A stretch of DNA of 64,000 nucleotides from Pohlia nutans (Eukaryota > Streptophyta > Bryopsida > Bryales > Mniaceae), in assembly GCA_022496805.1 (NCBI GenBank), contig CM040085.1, positions 38,345,811 to 38,409,810 of the forward strand, in the 5' to 3' direction. Below, in pieces: positions 9,636-21,900 of this stretch. The notes beneath the pieces were generated by a model. The model had not been told where the DNA came from. It did not search any database and saw only the letters and a program-made list of their open reading frames with translations. A program made the translations under genes and the position numbers. Every line of letters begins with the position of its first letter. The stretch's first letter is position 1.

Positions 9636-10477
9636 GTCCCGGGATTTACGGCGACAATGCCGAGAATCAACGGCATGTACGTTCCGCATTTGGAATTCAA
9701 GCAACAGCAACTGCACTGTGGATTACAAATAAAAGCTATGCCATATACAATTGTGGGAAAGAAGGCTCCGTCCGAATGCTTACAATACCATCATAGTATG
9801 AGATGAAACTGAAAATGCGACCTATCTAAATGGTGCGCGCTAACCCTATAACTTGAAGTTGTGGAAACATTAGGTAGTGATCTCTTACCGGAAAATGTCG
9901 CAAACACAGCGCCTCTTGGCACGATTCAACAGCCTCAGCCCGCAACTACACACGCTCTCCACAACGCTTCAGCAAAAGAAAATCCTCCTTTCGACTATGC
10001 GAGAGTACAAGAACCAGAATGGTAGAGTACGCAAACGGAGGAGCACGAGCACGCAAAGAAACGAGAAAGGGAAAATTTCAGTCGCCTTTCAAGATTTATA
10101 GACAATAAGGCGGGAACGATGTGGCGGGAAGAGCAAGGGAGATTTTTGAACCGTGATTTTTCATCCACTGAAAAATCATATCGTCCACGAAGTTTGGTGG
10201 ACTTTACAACTGTCAAGGACAAAAGCTCACTGAAAATATACGCGTCAATAATAGAGTCCTATACAGTATTTGAATACTTCATTCAAATATAGATTCTATC
10301 CCTATGTAACACGAATATTGGAAACGGAAAAATCTAGAGTGAGACACTGCCCTATATTAAATTGTAGATCATAATAATAATATCATTCAAACTGCACTTT
10401 GTTGGATTTGTAGAAAGTACAAACGTAGTTGACAATAAAATAACCACGTCAGGGAGGTAACTTCCTATAAATTTCAT
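9636..10477. other. spacer beyond the left array
   Basis: Weak ORFs of about 75 codons only (for example 9877-10101, plus), with no motif or splice support. Nothing else is recognised. Confidence 0.4.
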
Positions 10478-10726
10478 GAGCGGTTTTAGGGTATTTAATC
10501 GAGGGCTATGAAGTAATTTTACATATTCTAGTATTTATAGTTTAGTTAGGGTATATTCTAAGAATATTCCTAGAATTTGTAAAAGTAATATAAGGTGTGA
10601 TAAAACCAATTTAGGAATATTCTTGGAATTTCAGTGGACTATACGTAGAATATACCCTAAACATACTACAAATAGTAGCATATTCATATTGTTTCATAGC
10701 CCCTATTAAATAACCTTTTCACGGTC
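10478..10726. mobile_element. hairpin element
   Basis: The left arm GGTATTTAATCGAGGGCTATGAA and an inner GGGTATATTCTAAGAATATTCC are mirrored by TTCATAGCCCCTATTAAATAACC and GGAATATTCTTGG..AGAATATACCC on the right. Together they form an imperfect hairpin of about 250 bp. No coding capacity. Confidence 0.6.
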
Positions 10727-12479
10727 ATATGTACCCAAAATTCACACTAAGTGACTTCCCCGAGTGTATCTATGTATCTTTCACTGTAGTATTTAGCTTG
10801 CAATATAGTAAGTCAAAATGTAATCCACTTATTAGTCACGACACGTTCATACTATTATTATAGTCAGTGACATTAATTACAAATGTAATCTAATTGTCGT
10901 AATGATGAGTGTTTGAAATATATAAAAGCAATTAACAATATAGTTGGAGGTAATTCCGTTAAAATTAAATTTAATGTGTTATTTCATTGTGTTCTTGAAT
11001 TTAAAAGCATTAACCACGTTAGTTACAAAATAATGAGATATATTAAATAGATATATAGAAAATTTAAATATATAGAAGCATTTTACAGAATAATTGCAAA
11101 TAATTCACATTTAATTAAATATTAACATGGCCGTGTAGCTAGTGCAATATATATTTGGCGTTAAATACATGAATTAACAAATAATGAGAACATAAGGAAT
11201 AGATTAACGAGTGACAAAAATCTTGAAAAATCTTGAAATATTATTAAAACTATGGGCGTTATAGACACCATGCATGCAAATATACATTTGGTATCAAAGA
11301 CAAAATGTCTAGCACACATATTAAAATGACTTTGACAGAAGTCACACATTCATTTGCGCGTCTCACGGTTCAAAGTGGTACCCATATCAACCCATAATTT
11401 TCCAAATACTACTTATTGCCATATTCGCATTTTTATTGTAGAGCGATTTTAAAGTGAAAATTAATGAATATTAATATTATACAGTGATAGCAGCCATTTA
11501 GGGACTCTAAATCATAATTATAATTATAAATGTCATATAATTACCTTCCAAATGCATGATCATAATTAACCAACAAGTTGTAAACATATTTAATATGTCA
11601 AATGCATGATTATTACATTCATTTGAAGTCATGCAAGTGTTTAGGGTATTTTTTACGTGACTGTAAATAATATTCAAAATCGCAAATTGCTGTACTTTAT
11701 GGGGCCTCAACCCTAAATGTCAAAAGATTATGATCCAAAAGCATGATATTAAAAAAAAATGCACAAGTTGTAAATAATATTTAATACGCCAAAAACATTA
11801 AATAAATAAAATTACTCTACCCTAAACTCTAACCGATGGATGAATTATCAGATATGTTAAACTTCATCCGCTCATAACTTCTACGATTCACGTCCAAATA
11901 TTAAATAGAAAATCAATTTAAACTCATCTCCATACGGTCCACTTCATCAAACCAAAATCGTTAAAAGCATGACTAAATTGAATGTAAATACCAAATATTA
12001 CATGACTTTCGAATGATACAGCTCTATATCACCCAATGATCTACAGTAGGAATTTCGTGAAAATTAAGACATTATTATTAGAATCACAAAGGTCCAAATT
12101 GAAGGTAACCTTAAACGATCCGCATATTAATATAAAATGTTTAATATTTAAGGTAATATTTTAAAGCATGTGTCATTGAAATCATCCACTGACATTTAAT
12201 ACGACCACAGACTGTCTATAGGATTTCAAATACTTTCATTTAAAATAATACATTCACGCTATGTACCCTTTCAATAGCTTTCCAAATAATTATATTATAA
12301 TTATATTGAATTATGATTAGGTTATTCAAATATATGAAAGCATTTACAACTTAGTTTTCTGATTTACAAAATAAAAACTCAGTAAATGATCAATTTTTAA
12401 CAAATTTAATATCAAACTTAAGTTTAACGTAAATAAAACTTAAGTTCACAAGTAGATAAAAAATGATTACTCTAAGTAC
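10727..12479. other. AT-rich non-coding stretch
   Basis: No ORF with support. Words such as ACAAGTTGTAAA and TGCATGA recur (for example 11567, 11765) and belong to the repeat family that forms the inverted repeats at 12480-13650. Confidence 0.5.
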
Positions 12480-13650
12480 AGCGCTTTAGGAATGTGAAGG
12501 TAACTATGATAACGATTCCTACAAGTTGTAAATAATGTCAACATTTAAAATTCATGAGAATTTTGAATTTATGATAAGCTTTGTAACTATGATTTATATT
12601 GTTTACAAAAATTAAAGTACAGTGCTTTTCGTCTTTTAATGCGTTCAATCAATTAAAAAATTATAGGAAAAGAACGTAAATCTTTGAATAGAGACAACGA
12701 TGAAGTTGTAAATATTTTGAATACGTTAAATGCATGAAAACTTAATTGTCATGCAAGGATTTTTATGATGTATAATGTCTACAAAAATAAAAATTTAGCG
12801 CTAGCCGTATTTTAACAAGCCAAATCAACTAAAAGACTATTGTAAGCGCTTTAGGAGTTTAAAGGTATAATAAGAAATCCCACAAGTTGTAAATAATGTC
12901 AACATTTAAAAGTCATGAGAATTTTCATTTTATGCCAAGATATGTATGATTTGTAATGTTTACAAAAAATAAAGTACAGTGCTTGTTGTATTTTAATGCA
13001 TTCAATAAATTATATCAAGGAAATTAAATCTTTAAAATGAGAGAACGGACAAGTTGTAAATATTTTGAATACGTTAAATGTATGAGCGTTTACTCATTTA
13101 TTTTAAACTCCTAAAGCGCTTAGTACTCATTTATTTCATTGAGTTTAGAGAAATACAGCTATCGCTAAATTTTAATTTTTGTGAACATTATGCATCATAA
13201 AATTCTTTGCATGACTTTAATGTTCTCAAGCAATACATTTATTTAAAATATTAACAACTTGTCCGTTAATTCTTTTCATAGATTTAATTGCCCTCGCTAT
13301 AAGTAACCTTTAAATTAATCGAACGCATAAGATTATTGCAACCACTGTACTTTATTTTTTGTAAACGTTACAAATCATACATACCTTTGCAAAAATTTAA
13401 AATTCTCATGAATTTTACATATTGAAACTATTTACAACTTGTGGGATTTTATCTTTAACCTTTAAATTATAACTCCTAAAGCCTTAGTCTTTTATTTAAT
13501 TGGGTTTATTAAAATACAGCTAGCGCTAAATATTAATTTAAATTTGTGGACATTAAACATCATAAAAATCCTTGGATGACTTTAATGGTTTTATGCATCA
13601 ATTTAAAATTATTTACAATATTTACAACTTCTCTGTAGTTTTGGTTCAAA
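12480..13650. repeat. nested direct and inverted repeats (foldback-like)
   Basis: A block running from AAGCGCTTTAGGAGTTTAAA through CAAGTTGTAAATAATGTCAAC, TTCATGAGAATTTT, AAAGTACAGTGCTT and GTTGTAAATATTTTGAATAC occurs as direct copies starting near 12480 and 12843. It then occurs in inverse orientation from about 13100 (TTTAAACTCCTAAAGCGCTT) and again from about 13470. The mirror centre is near 12980-13100. AT-rich and coding-free. It sits midway between the two palindrome arrays. Confidence 0.72.
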
Positions 13651-15065
13651 AATTTGTATTTATTTTTTAGGATTTTTACTTGATTGGGTGCATTATAATA
13701 CAACTTAGACTATACTTGAATTTTCTACCAAAGGTGTAAATTGCAATAAAGCAACGTGGAGTTAATTATTATCATACGTGCATCTAAATTTAGAATTTTT
13801 TGCTACACCTTGGTGATCACTTCCGAACAGGAATCTGCATTAAAACACTAAATTTTCAAATATTCCCTTACTAAAAATTCATAGTGGAGTAGAAACTGGA
13901 GTTGGCTAACTCCATTTTGTTCGTTTAACTCAAATGCTATAAAACTCATTTTCATACCCTAAATTTAGTTTAAGTAAAACAAGCAAAAACATTCAAAATA
14001 CAGCACACGGTGAACCGATTTTACGGCTTATTAGGTAGTGGGGGCCTTATGTAAAATCTAAAAATAGCTTTAATGGATTAAATTTAACTTGAAAGGGTGG
14101 CATCCCAAAGCAAAGGCCCTTCATATAAACAATTGGATAGACATCATCCATGCATCAGCTGGAATTGCATAGTCAAATTCATTCATAAGCCATTATTTGG
14201 TCTCTTCAGCATTTGGGGGAAAATCTAATCATAGGACAACATATCGTAATTAATACTAGTAATTGTTTCACATGATTTATTCTTAAACCAATTTGTTTAT
14301 AAGCATATTTAAAAATAAATAAATTTTAGAAACATAATTTACGCTGTATTTAGAAATTGTAAAGCTATAAGCTTTAAGCCCTTAACATCATTAATAGCCT
14401 CCAGGAATTGAACGACTAACATATTACAATATTTATCACGTTCTCATCAATGCTTGGATGAATGTCAACCTATTTTTGAGAGACAGTTTAGTCATACTTG
14501 ATTACATATTCTTTTAAAATTACGAATGTAGAAGTATGTCCAGTCATTCACTACGCCAAAATTGCATGGACTGTAGTTAAAAAATGGCCTTTCAAAAATG
14601 AAGTCATACATTTAAGAAAGACAAAAATTTCAAAGAATCACCACGGTTAAAAGTATCTCATTCCAAATTCCTTCCAAGAAATTTTACAATTAAATATTAG
14701 TGATAGTATTATTTAATTCAACCGTACGGTTGGAATCTAGAATTTACAATCCAGAGCTTGCATTTTTATATGAATTCCAGAATATTCTTCTGAATACAAC
14801 TTTATGATGTTATTCCTCATAATGTCAATTCCAGGGAGTCCGTGGTACGTTTAGGAATTACAGTGTTTAGGGTAAATGCAATTTTAAAAGTTTTCAAAAT
14901 CCTAAAATTGAACTAGAACATTAAGAGAGAGTTCGTTCACTATCGTCGCTGGGACTATTAGTTTTCGTTTCGTTTGGTAACTACGTGAACCAAATCATTT
15001 TTAAAACCGTTGATCAACATGGCGCGCTAAGTCTTCTTGCACGCTTCACGATTAAAAATGTGGAT
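13651..15065. other. AT-rich non-coding stretch
   Basis: No supported gene. Scattered short inverted words are seen, but no bounded element was resolved. Confidence 0.45.
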
Positions 15066-15642
15066 TTAACCCCTAAATGCCTAGAGCCCTCTCCAAATAC
15101 GGCAGTTTTGCAAAGATGCATTATAAAATGCAACTTAGAGGGATATTTTGAACTTGATCTATGAATAAAAGTTGTACATTATGAATTTTAGATTCAATTC
15201 ATACGGTTAGATCTATGGTTGCTATTACCAATAATTTTGTATAAAATTTAAAACGTGAAATTCAAAATTATTTTGTAATTCAATTACAAATAAGATATAG
15301 ACAATCTACGGATGAATTTTTTTGTGATTCGTTGAAATGTAATACTCTAAGTGTAGTGATTTTTGGAGATTTTTTGGTTGCTTAATTATATGAGTTGACT
15401 TTTTTTAGAGCACTTTTACACTGAAATCTTCATTATTTTGGGTGAATCACCACAACATGAAACGAGGCATAAAAATTTCACAAATCATCCCCTTTCTAAT
15501 CGGATCAGCTATGCATGAAGCTAACTTCCCATAGAATCTTCAGTAAAAATTCCACACTGCAAAAACTGCATGACGGATGAGAAATTATGGATGAAATCTG
15601 TACATCGTCCAAAAAATGGATGCTTAGGCAGTTAGGGGTTAA
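15066..15642. mobile_element. TTAA-flanked element (piggyBac-like MITE)
   Basis: TTAA (15066-15069) is followed by CCCCTAAATGCC. The other end reads GGCAGTTAGGGG and then TTAA (15639-15642). A TTAA target with CCC..GGG ends is the piggyBac signature. The element is 569 bp long, close to the 573 bp of a sister copy at 34244. A second copy of its right-hand 140-160 bp follows directly (about 15733-15874) and also ends TTAGGGGTTAA, so this is a tandem or nested pair. No transposase is encoded. Confidence 0.75.
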
Positions 15643-15898
15643 ATTAATTTCTTCTTCTACTTACAACATTCATTCTTTCATAATACTTTAGATTTGTTGT
15701 GTTCTTTTCTACATTGAAGTTCCTATTATTATCATATCACATATGCATAAAGCTAACTTCCCATAGAATTTACAGTAAAAATTCCACAGTGCAAAAAGTG
15801 CATGGCGGATGAGAAATTATGGATGAAATCTATACATCGTCCAAAAAATGGATGTTTAGGCAGTTAGGGGTTAAAAACGTAATTTTAGTTGTATATAA

Positions 15899-16026
15899 AC
15901 ATATATATATGTATATATGCATATATATACATATATACATATATATATATGTATATGTATATATGTATATATATGCATATATACATATATGTATATGTAT
16001 ATATACGTATACATATATGTATATAC
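15899..16026. repeat. (ATATGT)n-type microsatellite
   Basis: Nearly pure alternating A/T with TATG/CATA interruptions. It generates several false tyrosine/isoleucine-rich ORFs on both strands. It lies immediately upstream of the CT-rich leader. Confidence 0.9.
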
Positions 16027-16029
16027 GAA

Positions 16030-17460
16030 TCGGCAGGTTTGGCAGGTCGCATTGTCTCTCTCCCTCGCACAGTGATTCTCTCTCTCTCCCCACACAGTGT
16101 TTCTCCAGCGTGTTTCTTTCTCTCCCTCCGGTTGCAGCGTTTCCGGTTTTGGGTTCCGCACTTTTGCAGAGTTTCGGTTTAGGGTTCTGCATTTCAAAGT
16201 GTCTCCAGCGTTTCTCCAGCCCCGTTTTTGTTGTTTGAGCATTGTTTGTTGTCCCTCTCTCCCTGCCAGCAGCAGCTCTCTGCACTAGGGTTTTTTTTTT
16301 GTTGTTGCATCTTCGCTCTCCCTCTCTCTCCCGTCAGCAGCAGATCTTTCCGTGTGGGTTTTTGTGCTTGTTGTTGCATCCTTACACTAGGGTTTTAGGG
16401 TTTAGGGCTCCGCATTAGAATTTGTTATTTGACTTAGGGTTTTCTCTCTTGATTCTCTCTCCCGTGTTCGTTTTTTCTTTTGGCTGTGGTTTCGGAGCTT
16501 TGTCTTTCTTCGCGTCGCTTTCCGCTTGGAGGTTAGGGTGTAGGAGAATTGGACATATAGCTTGCAGTATTGGAGATTAGGGTTGATTTTGAAGATACCT
16601 GTTAGGCTTTAGGGTTTACGGCTTCAACAGTGACGGTGGTGGGCTTCAGCACCATCAGCTCTTTCAATTGTATCAAGGCTTCAGACTTCAGGAATCAGGT
16701 AACTCTTAACCCATTTTTTATGTTATTTCTTTGTAGCAACTTCAGTGTTGTTTTTTTGGGTTTTGCTTGAACATGCCTCGTTTGTGCATTGATTGCTACG
16801 GTTTTGGGTTGAATACTCTAGGTCTCAGGTAATGTTGAACCTGTTGCTTGTTAGGGTTTTGGTTATGCTTCATCATTTTTGGTTTGGGTACGATTGAAAT
16901 TGATTCAATTTTTGAATTTCAATTGGCACGATTTTTCTCAAACGAAAAGGAGATCAGATTGTATAATTCAATTATAGGTTTCAGGGCACTGTTTGAGGCC
17001 ACTGATTGTGGTTTATGAAATTCTATTATCGTAGATTGACAAATTGAGAGCTCTTTTTTTATTCTATGGGTAGTGATGCAGGGATGTTTGGTGCAATGTT
17101 TTTTGTTGCAAGGCCGTTTTTAGTTGCTGCAGTGAGTTGTGTGGTATCAGTAATTTTAGCTCTGGTGATGTCGATTTCATAGACATTGAGTGAAACTGCC
17201 CATTCTTCGCTTATTGTATTTGAATATTTGTCAATGAATCTCATATATCATGTATGTTTGCGTTTTGGTGTGTATGAGATTCCTGGATGGTGATATTGTT
17301 GAAACATTGAATGAAAAATGAATTTCATGTATGCTATACAAGTTCAGTTCATTGATGAGTGAATTTGTTGCAATTGTTTAGATTCAGAAATTTGGCCATC
17401 AGGAGCAATTGTTCGTAGAGTTTGAACTTCAGATTCCAGGAGATTAGGTACGCGCTCTAC
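16030..17460 (+). promoter_or_regulatory. probable promoter and non-coding leader of the palindrome-bearing gene
   Basis: The stretch 16050-16500 is CT-rich with repeated CTCTCTCCC and AGGGTTTTAGGGTTTAGGG words, typical of plant transcription start regions. Downstream, donor-like sites follow GAATCAG/GTAACT (near 16699), GTCTCAG/GTAATG (near 16828) and GATTAG/GTACGC (near 17447). This suggests 5' leader exons with introns. The first coding ATG is at 18961, preceded by an acceptor-like GTGCACAG. No open frame of note is present, so the leader is inferred from composition and splice-like sites only. Confidence 0.45.
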
Positions 17461-17609
17461 TCACCACTGTGAATTGTATAAGTTTCATTCTTCTGTGCAC
17501 TCTATGCATTCTCTACCTGCATTTCATAGACAATAATTTTAGTTTTGCTATGTTTTGCTATGTTCAAGCACAATGGTTTTTGGATTACCTGCATGTGATA
17601 CACGGCAGT

Positions 17610-18935
17610 TTAGGTCGATGTCAGTTTAGGTCGATGTCAGTTTAGGTCGACCCGATGTAAATGGACAGAGAAACTCTGGCGAGAAAAGGCAATTTAGATC
17701 GACCCGACCTAAAATTCACCAATAAATTTCACATATCAGCTCGAATCGACCTAAATTGCAGTCCATTCAGCTCGACCCGACCTAAAATAATCAATGCACA
17801 CAATAACTACAAGGAAAAATAAAGTACAAGAACTGTCTCGTCCCAGCAATTTAGGTCGAATCGACCTAAATTTGCAATTAACGATCAAAATAGACCGGCT
17901 GTAGGCTGGAAAGTATAGCACACGAAATGTACCATGTGTAAATTCAGGTCGCATCGACCTAAATTACCCCATTATACAATAAGCATTTGCCCAATTTAAC
18001 CTACAAACTGCGTAAGATTCAGCTCGAGTCGACCTAAATGACACAAATCGTCGTCCAAAAGATGTGCACATTCAGATCGAGTTGATCTAAATTGCACTGA
18101 ATGGCCTACTGAGAGAATGAAGGAAGCAATTGAAACCAGGACGAAGCTCCAAATACACTAGTTTAGGTCGATAGCGATAAGAATGTTCTGCTATGCACTA
18201 AGAATTGACCTAAATAAATCTATAAACTGCGTGTGATTCAGCTCGACTCGACCTAAATTACACAAATCGTCTATCAATGAGCAGTGAACATTCAGATCGA
18301 GCCGAGCTAAATTGCTCTAAATGGCCTACAGAGAAATTTGACGAATCAATTACAGCAGTTTAGGTCGATTCGACCTAAAAGAATGGGCTACTTTTTAATA
18401 TCACCAACGTAGTGCAAGAGCAAATGAGAAATAAAAAACTTACACGGCATATTATTCAGCTCGACTCGACCTAATATGTACTACACAGAGTCCCATTAAA
18501 CGGATTATCCCAAGAAGTAACTCATATATTCGAAAATCATGCAATCCCAACATGCTTAACGATAGTTGCTCTTTAGCTCGAATCGACCTAAAACTGTATA
18601 TGACATTCTACCTTACCATAGTAGTTACAACTGTAGGTATGATACTTATGATACCTACAACCACATTCATGAATCCGAGCCATGAACACTTACGATAACC
18701 TTCAGGACGCATGCTACTCTGTGTGTAACGCACTTTAGCTCGTACCGACCTAAACACCTGCATGTACACATTAGGTCGTATCGACCTAAACACATGCATG
18801 TATGATAACGAAGAACAAGTACGCTTAGCTCGGGTCGACCTAAAAATGTACATGCCATTCTATATGCAAGTTACTGCGACTCATTGATTGGCATGCTATG
18901 TGTTGTAAGCACTTTAGCTCGCATTGACCTAAACA
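17610..18935. repeat. palindrome array 2 (right array), irregular spacing
   Basis: About eighteen sites of the AGGTCGA-N-TCGACCT type; centres I placed include 17651, 17703, 17745, 17776, 17860, 17953, 18028, 18081, 18247, 18301, 18369, 18465, 18582, 18743, 18780, 18834 and 18923. Half sites lie near 17615, 17630, 18163 and 18206. Unlike the left array, the left half is often AGCTCG and the spacing varies from 31 to over 100 bp. A unit of about 219 bp is duplicated (the 18028/18081 pair repeated as 18247/18301). The array ends about 25 bp before the ATG of the next gene. Confidence 0.88.
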
Positions 18936-18960
18936 CTTGTATGTACACTCTGTGCACAGA

Positions 18961-21900
18961 ATGGCGCAAGAGATGAGGACACCAAAGGCAGTAGAAGTAC
19001 AACACCTCAAGTGCTACTACAAGATTGCTGCGGAGCAGCCAACCGCGGACGATGTCGAAGGCGACAACCTCGCAAACTTTGGTGAATACTGGGACATGGT
19101 AGACCAGGATTTGGTAGAGTTCTGGAGTCTGAACATGATTCCGATGACACGTGAGTTGAACTTCACATGTAAGAACAAGAATGCGCCTGCATTCCTGCCG
19201 CTGTCATTACAGGAAAAGGTGAAAGACATGAACGCGGGTAATGAATCCATAGTACACGTGCATTGCGTCACCACGAACAACGAATTCCCGAAGCACCAGC
19301 AGTACAATTTCACGCTCACATTCGACTCCGCTCTAATTCCTTTTAATCTCAGCCCCTTAATAGCCTCCCTGGAAACAACAGAGTTCAGTGGTATGATCAA
19401 GGAGCTGGAGGAACAATTCGACAAGAAATTCTTTGAGGGCAGCAACGGACAGCCACTGCAGGGAGCAAGGCTGTGCTCGAAGATCCGGAAGCTGATCCAA
19501 AATTTCGACGTCATGAAAGCGAAGCTGGACATGCAGAGGACATTGATGACACATCAATCTGTGTCCCTGGATAACCGAAGCCATGGGAGTGCGGGGTCCA
19601 TGGGTACAAATTCGCCTAGACCGCAACAGAGCCGAGGCAAACGAAAGTTGAATACGCCTCAGACACCTTCGACGGCACCACGCCAGAGTCACTTAGGATC
19701 CAGCTCCAAGAAGAGGCCAACTGCAGATAAAATGGCGCCTGTAGTCGTCAACGAGGGGAGCTTGGTGTCCGCCCTGACCTCATTGCCGGAGTCCCTGGAG
19801 GTGAACAGGACTCCAGACTACGCACGCTCGACCGAGGCGTATAAGACGTTCTGGTCGTCATGCACTGATGTGTTCCTGTTCGGCATCGACACAAAATTCT
19901 TGCTCCCCATCGAGCAACTAGTTGATGCCCCTCCGCACATGAACATCCGCTCGTACGAGCCGGGTCTGGCGAAGAAGATAATGACCTTCCTTCTCAACAT
20001 GCCCGACAGGAGCACCAAGCAAACTCTGTGCGTGATGCTTTGCGGTCTGGAAGAGCGGCCGAAGGACTGGGACTCCATCAAAGATGGAAAGTTTTGTCTG
20101 ATCAACGGGCAGTACAGCATCAAAGCAAGTTACATGATGCGCGATGAAGGAATGGCCGCAGACGACATCAAAGAGTTCGCGCAATGGAACTGCTTTGTAG
20201 TTTGGACGAAGAATAATGAAACTCTTCGTTCCATATCCGCCTACTACAACCGCGTGAACCACTTCAGTGTCATCAAGCCGTCGTGGGCCACAAACATATT
20301 GGGAGCGCGGCAAGTGTGGATAAACCTCGGTCGCCTTAAGAACCCAAAGGAAGCAGTGGAGGTGGGAAGGGTCAATCAGGCCCTGAGGACGAGGGACGCC
20401 CAAAAGAACAGAGAGAAGTTCAACGTAATGTTCAGCTCGACTCGACCTAAATTGTTAGCTGCTATGCTTGCGTTTTATGTAGTCCACTCCGTAGTCCGTC
20501 CCCTTAGAGTATACCTATTGCAACACAAGTTAGGTCGACCCAACCTAATCTGCTCAGAAGTTCGCCCAGAAGTTCAATCCCGTACCACTGCTGCTTTAGA
20601 TCGAGTCGACCTAAATATTGCATAGTAGCTAACAGTGTATGTAACTGTGCAGGAGTTTCAAAATGCTATGAAACTGCGGTTCGCGATGATCGACGTGACG
20701 CAGTCCCAGAAGGATGCCAAGAAAAGCAATGCGGATGTACTTCTCGACATCCACAATGAGCTGAAACTAATAACGGCGCCGGACGAGGTGTTTGATCTCT
20801 GGAGCGAAGTAATCTCAAGCGTAGGTGCTGGCGAGCTTATCGACCCAGACACTGGGTTGAAGTTCAAGGCGAAGACCAACTGGAATCCCGAGAGTGGAAA
20901 TCTCACTCGTGAGTTCTTCAAGTGGCTGGGAAACTTAACCTACAAGGATCTCGCTAAGCTTGCAAGACATATCTTGAACGTCGACGACCCCAAGTGGACC
21001 TTGGGTTATCCAAAGGTCACGATCAAGGCGATCTCTTTGGTTCTTGAGAGGTGCTATTCGACCAAGGAGTGGGTGGAGAGGAGGAAGCGGAAGCACCTTG
21101 TCAAGAAAGGATTGCACAATATCAATCGTGATCTCGGACTCTTCAATCCGGCGGGGGATCTAGTGCCCGAGAAGTGGAGGCAGTTCAAAGCGGAGTACAA
21201 CGTCACTAGGGCGACCATGAATGTGCTCCTCGACCGGCCAGGAGAGCAATACTTCAAGGAGGCCAAGCAGATCAGGAGCAAGAATAAGAAAACCGCGGAA
21301 ATCTCTCCCTACGTTGCCGAATTCTTCAAAGTCTTCCTTGAGAAGAAGAAAGAATTCAAAAAACCCGCCGGAGAAGCTCACTACCAACCATACGACCGAG
21401 AGCACAACGAGCACGCCGACTGGGGCGAGGGCGCCTGGACACCCGACACGCCTACGGGCTTGAGACTGGGGGTCATCGATTTCAGGTACCTCCCCGGGGT
21501 GGAGGACAAGGAAGTTTCAAGTACGGGGATGCCGTACTTTTTCGACTTCATGTCGTCCCTGAAGAGGAGACGTGAACCGGACTTCGATGAAGTACCTGTC
21601 TGGCTCTTTATCTGCGCCGATGCGATTGAGCAGTCCCAGGCTGTGCATTTCGCAGAGAATGACGACATCCTGCGCAGATACAAGATGGAATTCGCGGACT
21701 ACTATCCGGCAAAGAACGAGCGTCTGGGAGACTTTCCCGCGAACCATAAGAAGGCGCGTGCGAAAGTTCTCCTCGTCTTTTTGCAGAAGACCAATATTCC
21801 GCACGTCACTATCCCGGAGGCCTTCTTCGCACCAGACACGGCGGTATATACGAAGCCCAGGGCGTACGATGAGCTGTTGTTCCGTATGTACAATGCGGAA

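Noticed and set aside
15819..16290. Several overlapping ORFs of 60-150 codons on both strands
   Set aside because: They are produced by the TA-rich microsatellite and the CT-rich leader; the peptides are simple repeats.
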